Below, one piece after another: positions 16,716 through 27,197 of a stretch of DNA of 64,000 bases (positions are counted from its first letter, which is position 1; every line of letters begins with the position of its first letter). The position numbers and the translations under genes were made by a program. The notes under the pieces were generated by a model, which saw nothing but the letters and a program-made list of their open reading frames with translations, was not told where the DNA came from and made no database searches. This DNA comes from Deltaproteobacteria bacterium (GTDB lineage Bacteria; Myxococcota_A; Polyangia; Polyangiales; Ga0077539), in the NCBI GenBank assembly GCA_030694465.1, contig JAUXYJ010000029.1, forward strand, positions 1 to 64,000. The letters run 5' to 3'.

Positions 16716-17840
16716 ATGCACGATTGGCTACGCGAAGCGCTCACCCACCTACCTCTGCTGCACGGGGGCGTCCGCGCGGTCGCTGAGCGCTGCCCAACGC
16801 CCAACGACGCCTATCAGCTCTTTGATCTGCCCGAGCTCGTGGCCTGGGTCGCGCTCGCGCGTTCAGTCGGTGACAACCGCACCGAAGAGTACGCCAACGC
16901 GCTCTTGCGCACAGTCGCCGAGCAGGCCCAGACCCCCGCCCCTGAGTCCGCGACCGCCGTCGAGCGCGCGTGCCATTGGTGGCGTCGTGGCGCGGCGTTC
17001 TCGGCCCTCTGCGAGCTGGGCACGATGGCGGACCACTGGGAGCCGCTAGACACCCGCGCCATTGCCCGTGGCCATGAGCATGTGTTTCTCGCGCTGCAAG
17101 CGGGCGAGTCCCTGCAGGGCGTGCACTTGCTGACCGGAAGCAACACCGCAGAGGCCAGCGTACTGTGCCAGACGCTTCGCACAAAGCTCAGTGATTTTGC
17201 AGGTTCTTGGGGGACTCCGCCGCCGGACGTCGAGCTGCGACGTCGGCACGCGCGCGCGGTCGGAGACTCTGCACGCAAGCAGTTTGGCTTGCTCCGCAAT
17301 GATGAAGAAGACGAGCCTGCGACCTTGCACTCATGGAGCGATGTCCTCGCGATCGCCGGCGTCACCGACGCGCCAGATCTTCCGCTCGAGACCCTGCTCA
17401 CGCAGCTTGAGGGCGTGCGAGACATTCTCTTGGTCCGCAGCGCAGACATGTTGGCCCGCTCGGATGGAGCCTCGGTGCAAGCGCTCGGCGCAGCCCTTGA
17501 CTCGGTGCTTGGCCCCTCTCTCGACGACGCCCTCACCCACGCAGACCACGCGCTCGAGCGCGTACGCTCCGAAGACGGCGCGCGCGCACTGGCCCCGTCC
17601 AAAGCGCGATGGATGCTCGCAGGTGCCGCCTGCGCGCTTCGCGCGGCGCTGGTGCAAGCCGAGGGCATCGCGCACGGGCAGCACACCGTCCAGCGCTCGC
17701 TCGCGCTCGTGCGCTGGGCAGCCGAGACCGGCGAGCGCGTCGAAGTGTGGCTCGGCGGCCAGCGTGACGAAGAGCTCCAGCGTGGAGTCCAGCGTGCGCT
17801 TCGCAGCCCCGTCCACGACCGCACAACGCTCCGCCCGTAG
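16716..17840 (+). CDS. Hypothetical soluble protein
   Basis: A 374-aa protein with no signal peptide or membrane segment and no motif I recognise. It is alpha-helical, Leu/Ala/Arg-rich, with tryptophans clustered at 100-125. The middle (about 180-215) carries an acidic NDEEDE segment. The start is uncertain: ATG 16716 gives MHDWLREALTHL, and an in-frame TTG at 16695 would add seven residues; neither has a good ribosome binding site. It lies between bioA and a Ser/Thr kinase gene on the same strand. GC skew and codon use look like the neighbours, so it is a real gene of unknown role. Confidence 0.75.
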   Translation: MHDWLREALTHLPLLHGGVRAVAERCPTPNDAYQLFDLPELVAWVALARSVGDNRTEEYANALLRTVAEQAQTPAPESATAVERACHWWRRGAAFSALCELGTMADHWEPLDTRAIARGHEHVFLALQAGESLQGVHLLTGSNTAEASVLCQTLRTKLSDFAGSWGTPPPDVELRRRHARAVGDSARKQFGLLRNDEEDEPATLHSWSDVLAIAGVTDAPDLPLETLLTQLEGVRDILLVRSADMLARSDGASVQALGAALDSVLGPSLDDALTHADHALERVRSEDGARALAPSKARWMLAGAACALRAALVQAEGIAHGQHTVQRSLALVRWAAETGERVEVWLGGQRDEELQRGVQRALRSPVHDRTTLRP

Positions 17841-17880
17841 CCTCGCGCGAGCTCGCACGCATGGCATGGGCGACCCTAGC

Positions 17881-17910
17881 TTGACGAAACCGACGGTCGC
17901 TCCGTAGTTT
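17881..17910 (+). promoter_or_regulatory. Possible sigma70-type promoter of kinase operon
   Basis: TTGACG at 17881-17886 and TAGTTT at 17905-17910, 18 bp apart, lie 39 bp upstream of the kinase ATG at 17949. This is the best -35/-10 pair I noticed in an intergenic region here. It would drive the kinase, PEGA/TPR-like and Cys-rich lipoprotein genes. Confidence 0.45.
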
Positions 17911-17948
17911 TGTCTCGTCCTTAGCGCGTACAATCGAGCGGGTTTGTT

Positions 17949-19444
<1,496 letters not shown>

Positions 19445-19448
<4 letters not shown>

Positions 19449-20407
19449 AATCAATTAGTTACAGCGCCATCTGCATCGCTATGCTGTTGGCCCACAGCGC
19501 CACCGTGTCGGCACAACAGGCAGCCGAGCCACCCGTCGCAGCGCCCGCGCTAAGCGGCGACGAGCTCACGCAGCGCAACACGGCGCGGACGCACTTTCGG
19601 CGGGGTGTGGAGCTGATTCGCAATGGGCAGTGGGCCGACGCGCGCGTGGAGCTTGAGGCCGCGCGAGACATCCGCGCGACGCCCCCGGTGCACTTTAACC
19701 TCGCGTTGGCCTATCGCGCGTTGGGGCTCCACCGCGGGGCGGTGAGCTCTCTACGAGCTTTTATGCAGGCCGCAAGCGAGCTCGGGGATCCCGCGGTGGT
19801 AGCCCAAGCCGAGACGGCCCTGCGCGACTCACTCTCGGCGATCTGTCGCGTGGATGTGAGCATCGAACCCGCGGCCGCCGTGCTGCGAATCGATGGCGCA
19901 GTGGTAGACGCGACCGAGCGCGCGATCTCGCTCGATCCCGGCGATCACACGCTCTCGGCCACGCTCGACGGACACACCGCGGTCGAGCGCAGGGTCACAC
20001 TTCGCCGTGGTCAAAACCTGGTGTTTTCGCTTCGGTTGGTGCCCACCGCGCAGCGATCGTTCTTGCGGATTGAGACCAACGAGCCGCTCGCGTTGGTGCG
20101 CATCGATGGACGCGAGGTGGGAACCGGGACGCTCGAAGAGATCGTCCAAGCGGGACACCATTACATCGACGTGACGGGGCCCCATCACTGGCCTTTTGCA
20201 CGCGAGATCGACACCGTCGTAGGACAACGTCAGGTGGTCTCGGCCAACCTCCGCGATCGCCGCACCGTATTTGAGTCCCCATGGTTTTGGGTCGTCACGG
20301 GTGCCGTTGTGGCTGCGGGCGTGACCACCGCGGTGCTCTTGTGGCCCGCGCCCCCGCCCATCATGGGAACGCTCAACACCGTAGACGCCCCAGGACGAAC
20401 GCGATGA
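19445..20407 (+). CDS. Secreted/anchored TPR-PEGA-like protein
   Basis: A 320-aa exported protein: signal peptide (cleavage near VSA-QQ, residue 23), a tetratricopeptide-like region (about 40-125, with ARTHFRRGVELIRNGQWADA and LALAYRALG), two PEGA-like beta modules (about 130-200 and 205-270, including LRIDGAVVDA, LDPGDHTLSATLDGH and VRIDGREVGTG), and a C-terminal membrane helix (about 278-302). PEGA domains are beta-rich surface or periplasmic modules often found near myxobacterial kinases. GTG 19445 overlaps the kinase stop and its own stop overlaps the next gene (ATGA), so the three genes form one operon. Confidence 0.85.
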
Positions 20408-21732
20408 CATCTCGATGGATTGCTGCGTTTTCTCTGCTCGTTTTGCTCTTTGTCACCTCGTGCAAGCCCGCCCCGAGCCAGATCATTTTGCGCATCTCGA
20501 CGGACATGAGCCAAGGTCCCGGCCAGCCGCTCTTGGCCGTGCGTGTCGTGCTCAAGAGCGCGAGCACAGGGCTTGAGTTTCGGACGGAGACCTATCGATT
20601 GCTGGACCCCAGCGCGCGACAACTCTGGCGTCTCCCCGAGACCCTCGCGATCAACTATCGGGGCGGCGACGAGATCATGATCGCCGAAGTGATCGCCGAA
20701 GGAGCGCCCGACGCCATGGCGAACTCGACGCTCTTTACCGTGCGAGCAGTCGCGACTTTTCCGAGGGATTACGCAGGACAACTCGATGTCTTCTTGGCCG
20801 ACCGCTGCCGCGTGGCGGCCAACAATCGATGCCCTTCGGGCTTCAGCTGCGGCCGCAGCGGATGTGAGCCCGACACCCGCGGCGCCCTCTTGCGCGTGGA
20901 CCCCAGCGAACCCGGCGACGACGCTGGGGCTCCCGCGATGGACAGCAGCGTGCCCGTGACAGACGCCGGGATCGACGCGACCGTGGTCGATGCGATCGCG
21001 CCCGACGCAGAGCTCTTCGATGCCCCCACAGTCGACACGGCGATCGAGATTGACGTGCAAACAGACTCGGGGATCGACGCGACGGACGCAGCATCCATCG
21101 ACGCAAACGGGGTCGACGCCTCCGCCGACGCAACACTCATCGACACGGTCACGAGCGATACGCGAACCGAGGCCGGGATCGACGTGATCGCCGATGTGGG
21201 CGCGGACGTGAGGATCGATACGGGGATCGATACGGGGATCGATACGGGGATCGATGCGGGGATCGATACGGGGATCGATACGGGGATCGATACGGGGATC
21301 GATACGGGGATCGATGCGAGATCAGACGCAGGGGCTGACTCGCCGAGCTGTCCCGCTGCGGGCACAGAGTGCACGACCTCTGGGACCTGCGTGATCAGCA
21401 CCATTCAGTGCATGGTGCCTGGTATGCCAATGTGTGTTCCGACAGGCACTTTTGTCCCCAACGGAACCAGTTGCAACAGCCCAATGGGTGTAGCCACCTG
21501 CCAATCGGGGATGTGTGTACCCACCTCCTGTATGGACGCAGGCGCATCATGCATTCCGGGGGGCAACGAATGCCATATGGGGATCATCCGCTGCATGGGC
21601 CCAGCCCCGTTTTGCATGGACATGGGTGCCGTGCCCGACAACACCCCATGCGGGATCCCCATCGCTGGAAGCGTGTGTTGCCGCGGGACGTGCGGGCCGC
21701 CGATTGCTTGCATGACGATGCGAGATTTGTAG
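20404..21732 (+). CDS. Cys-rich lipoprotein with Asp repeat tract
   Basis: A 442-aa lipoprotein: lipobox LFVTSC (Cys 20), a globular N-terminal domain (about 25-150) ending in a small Cys cluster (RCPSGFSCGRSGCEP), a long acidic stalk of Asp/Ile/Thr/Gly repeats (about 160-310), and a C-terminal Cys-rich domain with spaced pairs (TECTTSGTC, TSCMDAGASCIPGGNECH, SVCCRGTCG) resembling disulfide-knotted EGF-like modules. The stalk probably holds the Cys-rich head away from the membrane. It overlaps the PEGA/TPR-like gene by 4 nt. ATG 20404 is chosen because the signal peptide begins there. Confidence 0.85.
   Translation: MTSRWIAAFSLLVLLFVTSCKPAPSQIILRISTDMSQGPGQPLLAVRVVLKSASTGLEFRTETYRLLDPSARQLWRLPETLAINYRGGDEIMIAEVIAEGAPDAMANSTLFTVRAVATFPRDYAGQLDVFLADRCRVAANNRCPSGFSCGRSGCEPDTRGALLRVDPSEPGDDAGAPAMDSSVPVTDAGIDATVVDAIAPDAELFDAPTVDTAIEIDVQTDSGIDATDAASIDANGVDASADATLIDTVTSDTRTEAGIDVIADVGADVRIDTGIDTGIDTGIDAGIDTGIDTGIDTGIDTGIDARSDAGADSPSCPAAGTECTTSGTCVISTIQCMVPGMPMCVPTGTFVPNGTSCNSPMGVATCQSGMCVPTSCMDAGASCIPGGNECHMGIIRCMGPAPFCMDMGAVPDNTPCGIPIAGSVCCRGTCGPPIACMTMRDL
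21214..21321 (+). repeat. 12-bp coding tandem repeat (nine units)
   Basis: Nine in-frame copies of a 12-bp unit (ATCGATACGGGG with rare ATCGATGCGGGG) encode IDTG repeats in the stalk of the lipoprotein. Near-identity at DNA level indicates recent expansion, and slippage would lengthen or shorten the stalk by four residues without a frameshift. Confidence 0.95.
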
Positions 21733-21786
21733 CCCACACGTCTCGATGTACCCTCTCGAGCGCAATGGGCCGCAGAGACACACGCG

Positions 21787-24204
21787 ATGCGTAGACCCAA
21801 GCGCGCAACGCGGCTCTCTCGTCACGCCGTTGTTGGCTGCATTTTCGCAGAGATTCTCTCTTCGCACACAGCCTCGGCGCAGCACGCGTACCCGCCCACC
21901 GTAGTGCCCCCGCGCGCGGTCCGTGTGATCGAAGCGCAGATCCCGAGCGAGCTCTCACGCGGCCCTGAGAGCGCGACCCCTCGCAGCGTGCTCGTACGCT
22001 TGAGCCTCGACAGCTCTGGGCGCGTGCGTGACCTCGCCGTGGTCACAAGCTCGGGAGAGAGCGCCCTCGATGAGCGCGCGATGGCCGCCCTGCGCGAGTC
22101 CGAGTTTGCCCCGGCGACACAGGACGGCGTCGCGATCGCTGTGCAAATTCACTACCGATACGTCTTTGTCTCGCGCTCACAGCGCGCGCTCGACGAAGAC
22201 GCACCGAGGCCCCGCGCGGTCACGCGCACGGTCACGACACCTCGCACGCAGGGATCACAGCCCGCGCTGCCCGAGCAGAGTGTCACGGTGTACGGGCGCG
22301 TTCCGTCGCGCGAAATGCTGGGCAGAGAGGTGACCGCAGACGACGTGCGGCGCATCCCCGGTGCCCGCGGAGACGCGCTGCTCGCTGTGCAAAACCTCCC
22401 GGGCGTGGGGCGCTCGCAGTTTGGTCTGGGGCAATTTGTGCTGCGATCTTCGCCACCCGAAGACTCGCTCGCCCTGCTCGAAGGCCACCCGATCGCGCTT
22501 CCGTTTCATCTTTATGGGCTCTCGAGCAGCATCGCGACAGACCTCATCGAGCGCATCGAAGTGCTCCCCGGAAACTTCTCTGCCCGCTTCGGTCGCGTCG
22601 CCGGAGGCGTCGTCCAAGTGACCCTCCGCGCGCCAGCCCGCGACCGCGTTCACGTCGCCGCAGACGTAGACCTCATCGACGCCGGGCTCTTTGCCTCGGT
22701 GCCCTTGGGTCGTCGTGGCTCGCTCGCCGCAGGGCTTCGCGGGAGCTACCTCTCGCTCTTGGCCCAAGCCGCCCTCCCACCAGGCTCGAGCAGCTTTCGC
22801 CAGTGGCCCAGCTACTGGGACTGGCAGCTCGCTTTAGACTGGGATTTCTCTGACAGAGACAGCGTTCGCGTGGTCGCTTCGGGCACCGACGACGGCTTCG
22901 TCACCGAGCTCACGCAGCCCGACCCCAACGACCCCTCCATCCGCGGAACCTTCGGCACCCACCTCGCCCAGCACGGCCTCCAAGCCCGCTGGCGCCACCG
23001 CGTCTCGCCAAGCACCACCCACACCCTCTCGCTCGCCGGGGCCTACCAACTGCAAGACGTCCAGCTCGGCCCCTCCGTGCGCTACCGCTTCGAAGCGCTC
23101 ACCGCATCCCTCCGCGATGAGCTCGATTACACGCTCTCTCGCACGGCGCGATTGTTCGTCGGGCTCGATGTCCAAGCCCTGCGCTCGGACGACCGCGTGC
23201 AAGCCCCGCCCACGTCCCCCTCGGGCCTCGCCGACCCCATTTCGGCCACCACACTGGTCCAGTACCAAGCCCTCCGCGTCGCCCTCAACCCAGCCCTCTA
23301 CACCGAGCTCGCCCTGGACCCCACGCCCACGGTCCATGTCCTCGCGGGCATCCGCGCCGAGCACTTCTCCCTCGCCCGCAGCAGCACCGTAGACCCCCGC
23401 GCGAGCGCCCAATGGATGGTACACCCTCGGGTGGCCCTCCGAGGCGCCCTGGGGGGCTACAGCACGCCCCCCAAGGGCTACGCGTCCATCCCTGGATTTG
23501 GCAACCCAGACCTGCGCCCCGAGCGGTGGCTCCACGCGAGCGCTGCGGTGTCTTGGCAAGCGCTCCCAGGCGCGATCGAGCTGGATATCACCGGCTTTGT
23601 CAAAGCAGGCGCCTCGGTGATCAGCCCAAGCGATCGCGTGCTCACACGCGACCATGTGCCCACGCCAGAGCGCTTCTCCAACGACGGCGTCGGGCGCGTC
23701 TACGGTGCCGAGTTCATGGCGCGCTTACGTCCTGGTCGGCTGCCGATCTTTGCGCTGGTCTCGTACACACTCCAGCGCGCCGAGAGGGCCGTGTGCGCTC
23801 GCTGCGCATGGACGACGTACACGTTTGACCAACCGCACAATCTCAGCGTGACGCTGGGCGGAGTCTTCGCGTTTGGCCTCGAAGCCGGCGTCCGCGTGCG
23901 TGTCACCTCGGGGCTCGTCGAGCCCGTCGTGCGTGGGGCCGTGTATGACCTTGAGCGCGACGTGTCGCTCACGCTCGTTGACCCGCGAACAACCGCGAGG
24001 CTCCCTGCTTTTTTCTCGCTCGATGTGCGCGTCGCGTGGCGCTTTCGGACCGGCGCGGTGCGCTGGCAGCTCATCGCCGAGGTGCTCAACGCCACCGCGC
24101 AGGACAACGTCGAGTCGCGGGTGTACAGCTTTGACCGCCGAGAGAGCCGCCCGGTGCTGGGCCTGCCTATTTTGCCCACGCTAGGCGTACGAATTGAGTA
24201 TTAG
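21787..24204 (+). CDS. TonB-dependent receptor with N-terminal TonB C-terminal-like domain
   Basis: An 805-aa outer membrane protein. After the signal peptide (cleavage near ASA-QH) comes a TonB C-terminal-type domain (about 55-120: SVLVRLSLDSSGRVRDLAVV, LDERAMAALRESEFAPA, VQIHYRYVF). A linker with SVTVYGRVPSRE precedes the plug (about 180-275: ADDVRRIPGARGDALLAVQN, LLEGHPIALPFHLYG, IERIEVLPGNFSARFGRVAGG) and a beta barrel to the C-terminal IEY. Carrying a TonB energy-transducer domain on the receptor is unusual outside myxobacteria and relatives. The substrate is unknown. A paralogue with the same layout is at 61329-63704. Confidence 0.9.
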   Translation: MRRPKRATRLSRHAVVGCIFAEILSSHTASAQHAYPPTVVPPRAVRVIEAQIPSELSRGPESATPRSVLVRLSLDSSGRVRDLAVVTSSGESALDERAMAALRESEFAPATQDGVAIAVQIHYRYVFVSRSQRALDEDAPRPRAVTRTVTTPRTQGSQPALPEQSVTVYGRVPSREMLGREVTADDVRRIPGARGDALLAVQNLPGVGRSQFGLGQFVLRSSPPEDSLALLEGHPIALPFHLYGLSSSIATDLIERIEVLPGNFSARFGRVAGGVVQVTLRAPARDRVHVAADVDLIDAGLFASVPLGRRGSLAAGLRGSYLSLLAQAALPPGSSSFRQWPSYWDWQLALDWDFSDRDSVRVVASGTDDGFVTELTQPDPNDPSIRGTFGTHLAQHGLQARWRHRVSPSTTHTLSLAGAYQLQDVQLGPSVRYRFEALTASLRDELDYTLSRTARLFVGLDVQALRSDDRVQAPPTSPSGLADPISATTLVQYQALRVALNPALYTELALDPTPTVHVLAGIRAEHFSLARSSTVDPRASAQWMVHPRVALRGALGGYSTPPKGYASIPGFGNPDLRPERWLHASAAVSWQALPGAIELDITGFVKAGASVISPSDRVLTRDHVPTPERFSNDGVGRVYGAEFMARLRPGRLPIFALVSYTLQRAERAVCARCAWTTYTFDQPHNLSVTLGGVFAFGLEAGVRVRVTSGLVEPVVRGAVYDLERDVSLTLVDPRTTARLPAFFSLDVRVAWRFRTGAVRWQLIAEVLNATAQDNVESRVYSFDRRESRPVLGLPILPTLGVRIEY

Positions 24205-24287
24205 TTTCGAGCACTTAGAACTCCATCCGTTTTTTCTGGTGTTTCTCTCGGAACCTTCGCCTCTCCTCGTGGTCCCATCCCTTTGCC

Positions 24288-24929
24288 ATGACCACCGTCA
24301 ACGCTGTCGTTGGGCGCCCCCCCTCCCCGAGCCCACAAGACCCCGAGCTGGACCAAGAGCTGCTCTCGCTCCCCGCGCCGCCCCGCGCACGCGTCCGTGT
24401 GCTCGGAGCCCTGCTCGGAGCGATCTCGCTCGTGTCCGTCGCCCTCGCCGGGCAGCTCGCCGACGACACGCGGTTCGCGTTTGCGTCGAGCACCCCCACC
24501 ATGGTCGGAGACGCCCGCGTCGCCGAGCTGCCCTCGAGCTTGGCCAACCACGTCGTCCGGCTCCAGGTGACCCCGCAGATGGCAGGCGCCGTACGCTATT
24601 TTCGACCCGCAACGGGCGGTGACTATCTGGTGTATCCCGTCGCAGGGCGCGCTGGCGAAGCGGTCTATGTGCAGGTCGCCGGAGACGCCGTGCGCGCTGG
24701 CGAAATCACCGGACGCCTCGTCGCGTTTGATGGCGCTGGCGGACGCTACGCGCGGGTCGGAAGCTTTCTACGCGAGCAATTGGGAGGTCGCGTACATGGC
24801 AACACCTTCTTGCTCGTCGCCGACGCCACACCCGCACAATATCTCTGGGCCCCCGTGGTCATGTCCTTCTTGCTCGCGCTCGCGCTCATGGACCTCGGGC
24901 TCATCGCGCGGCTGTTTCGCAAGGTCTAA
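24288..24929 (+). CDS. Hypothetical two-helix membrane protein
   Basis: A 213-aa protein with a cytoplasmic Pro-rich N-terminus, one membrane helix (about 38-57), an extracytoplasmic domain of about 125 residues that looks like a small beta barrel (VYVQVAGDAVRAGEITGRLV), and a second helix (about 188-207) before a basic RLFRKV end. I do not recognise a family. It lies between the TonB-dependent receptor and the DEAD-box helicase and has its own start 83 bp after the receptor. Confidence 0.75.
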   Translation: MTTVNAVVGRPPSPSPQDPELDQELLSLPAPPRARVRVLGALLGAISLVSVALAGQLADDTRFAFASSTPTMVGDARVAELPSSLANHVVRLQVTPQMAGAVRYFRPATGGDYLVYPVAGRAGEAVYVQVAGDAVRAGEITGRLVAFDGAGGRYARVGSFLREQLGGRVHGNTFLLVADATPAQYLWAPVVMSFLLALALMDLGLIARLFRKV

Positions 24930-24964
24930 GTGGTGGGTAGGTGCGCTTTGGGGGCGCGCAACGC

Positions 24965-24983
24965 ATAGACTTTCGCGGTCTAT
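24965..24983 (+). promoter_or_regulatory. Inverted repeat in helicase 5' leader
   Basis: ATAGAC and GTCTAT flank TTTCGCG, 22-40 bp upstream of the helicase ATG. It could be an RNA hairpin in the leader or an operator. A second small pairing (AGAG/CTCT) lies over the ribosome binding site. Confidence 0.4.
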
Positions 24984-25004
24984 CGAGAGACAAGGGCTCT
25001 CACC

Positions 25005-27077
25005 ATGACTGAATCACCTACGCCCGAGGGCACTGAAGCCACGACCGACGATGCCGCTGCGAACACGCAGGGCTTCGAAAAGCTCGGTCTGCGCGCAGAG
25101 CTGCTCACCGCGTTGACCGCGTTGGGCTACGAAGAGCCCACGCCCATCCAGCGCGTCTCGATCCCATTTATTCTTCAGGGCCGCGATGTGCTCGCCCAGG
25201 CCGCCACAGGCACAGGCAAAACGGCTGCATTTTCGCTGCCATTGCTGCAAATGCTCGGCCCAAGCAATCTGCAGCCCAACACCACCCGCGCGCTCATCGT
25301 AGTGCCCACCCGTGAGCTCGCGACCCAGGTCGCCGAGGCCATCCATCGCTACGGTCGCGCCCTCGGCACGGTCGTCCTGCCCGTCTACGGCGGCGCGGAC
25401 ATCGTCCGGCAATTGCGCAGACTCGCCAAGGGCGTAGACGTCGTCGTGGCCACCCCCGGTCGCGCGATTGACCACATGCGCCGCGGCTCGCTTCGCTTTG
25501 ATCGCGTCGTGATGGTCGTCCTCGACGAGGCCGACGAGATGCTCGACATGGGCTTCGCAGACGAGCTCGAAGAGATCCTCAGCGCGCTGCCCGCCGAGAG
25601 ACAGACGGCGCTCTTCTCTGCGACGTTGCCCCCACGGATCGCGTCGATGGCCGCGCGCACGCTGCGCAACCCCGAGCGGATCAGCATCGAGCGCGAGCGC
25701 GCAGCAGAGGGCGAAGTCCCCCGCGTGCGACAGGTCGCATACGCGGTCGCACGCAATCTCAAAGAGAGCGCCTTGGTGCGCTTGCTCGACGTCGAGTCCC
25801 CACAGAGCGCCCTGGTGTTCTGTCGCACACGCGTCGAAGTGGATCGCCTGAGCGAGACCCTCGCCGCGCGTGGGATGGCCGCAGAGGGGCTGCACGGGGG
25901 CCTCTCGCAAGAGCAACGCGAGCGTGTTTTGCGCAGGTTTCGCGCAGGCGAAATCGAGCTCTTGCTCGCGACCGATGTCGCCGCCCGCGGCCTCGACGTC
26001 GAGGGACTCACGCACGTGGTCAACTACGACCTGCCCTCGGCAGCCGAGTCGTACGTGCACCGCGTGGGACGCACCGGACGCGCAGGGCGCGAAGGCGTCG
26101 CGATCACCCTCGTCGAGCCCCGCGAAATTGGCTACCTGCGCTCGTTTGAGCGCGCAACCCGACAAAAAATCAGCATTGAGCAGCTGCCCACGCTCGGAGA
26201 TCTCCGCGCACGGCAGCGCCAGCAGACCCGCGCCGAGCTTGAGCAAGCGATGACACGCGAGGACCTCGCAGAGTTTCGCTCGCTCGTGCTTGAGCTCAGC
26301 GCAAACACCGAGCTGCTGGACATCGCAGCGGCCGCGATCGCCGCGCTGCACTCTGAGCTGCACCCCACCGGAACGCAGCCCGAGCGAGAGATCCCGAGCT
26401 TTGTTCCGCCCGCGGGCGACGATCGCAACCGCCGTGGCCCCCCAAGCGGACCCCAGGGCGGACCCCCGCAGCAGCGTGGCGGCGGCGGCTACGAAGACCG
26501 CGGCGCACCTCGGCGCGAGTTTCAGGGAGAGCCCCGCAGGCCCTACAACGAAGGCCCTCCCCAGCGTGATTTTCGCGAATCCCAAGAGCCACGCCAGCAA
26601 CGTGGCCGCGACGCCAACATGGTCAGCCTCTATCTCGGGATCGGTCACGACGCGGGCATTCGCCCTGGCGACCTCGTGGGCGCGATCGCCAACGAAGCTG
26701 GCCTGAGCTCACGCTCCATCGGCCACATCAACATTGGCGAGCGACACTCGTTCGTCGACGTCGAAGCCTCGCTCGCACAGCAGGTCATCGAGGCGCTCCG
26801 TCACACGGTGATCCGAGGCCGCAAGATCAAGGTCGATCTTGACCGACGCGGAGAAGAAGGCGGCGCGTTTCCGCGTGGAGATACCCACACGCCCCGCGAT
26901 CCCCGTGAGTCACGCCCAGAGCCCCGCGGCGGGTACGGCGGTGGCGGCGGTGGCGGTGGCGGTGGATACAGCCCACCAGCCCGTGGAGGATACCCTCCGC
27001 GTGATCGCGGCCCAGACGACCAGGGCTACGGCCCCGGCCGCCGGGGTGGCGGTGGCGGCGGCCCCGATCGTCGCTGA
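25005..27077 (+). CDS. DEAD-box RNA helicase with DbpA-type RNA-binding domain
   Basis: A 690-aa helicase of the DeaD/CsdA type. Motifs are Q motif PTPIQ (46-50), Walker A AQAATGTGKT (64-73), PTRELA, DEADEMLDMGF, SAT, and motif VI HRVGRTGRAG. After the RecA domains comes a helical extension, a Gly/Arg/Pro-rich linker, a DbpA-like RRM (NMVSLYLGIGHDAGIRPGDL to KIKVDLDRR, about 545-620) and a long Gly-rich RGG-type tail. DeaD-like proteins unwind structured RNA in ribosome assembly and cold adaptation. A perfect palindrome 77 bp after the stop separates it from a convergent lipoprotein gene. Confidence 0.95.
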   Translation: MTESPTPEGTEATTDDAAANTQGFEKLGLRAELLTALTALGYEEPTPIQRVSIPFILQGRDVLAQAATGTGKTAAFSLPLLQMLGPSNLQPNTTRALIVVPTRELATQVAEAIHRYGRALGTVVLPVYGGADIVRQLRRLAKGVDVVVATPGRAIDHMRRGSLRFDRVVMVVLDEADEMLDMGFADELEEILSALPAERQTALFSATLPPRIASMAARTLRNPERISIERERAAEGEVPRVRQVAYAVARNLKESALVRLLDVESPQSALVFCRTRVEVDRLSETLAARGMAAEGLHGGLSQEQRERVLRRFRAGEIELLLATDVAARGLDVEGLTHVVNYDLPSAAESYVHRVGRTGRAGREGVAITLVEPREIGYLRSFERATRQKISIEQLPTLGDLRARQRQQTRAELEQAMTREDLAEFRSLVLELSANTELLDIAAAAIAALHSELHPTGTQPEREIPSFVPPAGDDRNRRGPPSGPQGGPPQQRGGGGYEDRGAPRREFQGEPRRPYNEGPPQRDFRESQEPRQQRGRDANMVSLYLGIGHDAGIRPGDLVGAIANEAGLSSRSIGHINIGERHSFVDVEASLAQQVIEALRHTVIRGRKIKVDLDRRGEEGGAFPRGDTHTPRDPRESRPEPRGGYGGGGGGGGGGYSPPARGGYPPRDRGPDDQGYGPGRRGGGGGGPDRR

Positions 27078-27153
27078 ACGAGCGTAACCACTGCGTTTTC
27101 GCTGCCCATCGAGCTCTCTTCCCCTAACGACTCGAGCAGCAAAATCAGTAGAC

Positions 27154-27169
27154 CCGGCGACGTCGCCGG
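27154..27169. repeat. Dispersed 16-bp palindrome, copy 2
   Basis: CCGGCGACGTCGCCGG lies between convergent genes (helicase and PPC lipoprotein). Its position suits a bidirectional terminator hairpin, though no T-tract follows. Confidence 0.85.
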
Positions 27170-27197
27170 ATCGAGCGTGCTTACCGCGTGAGCGCGC

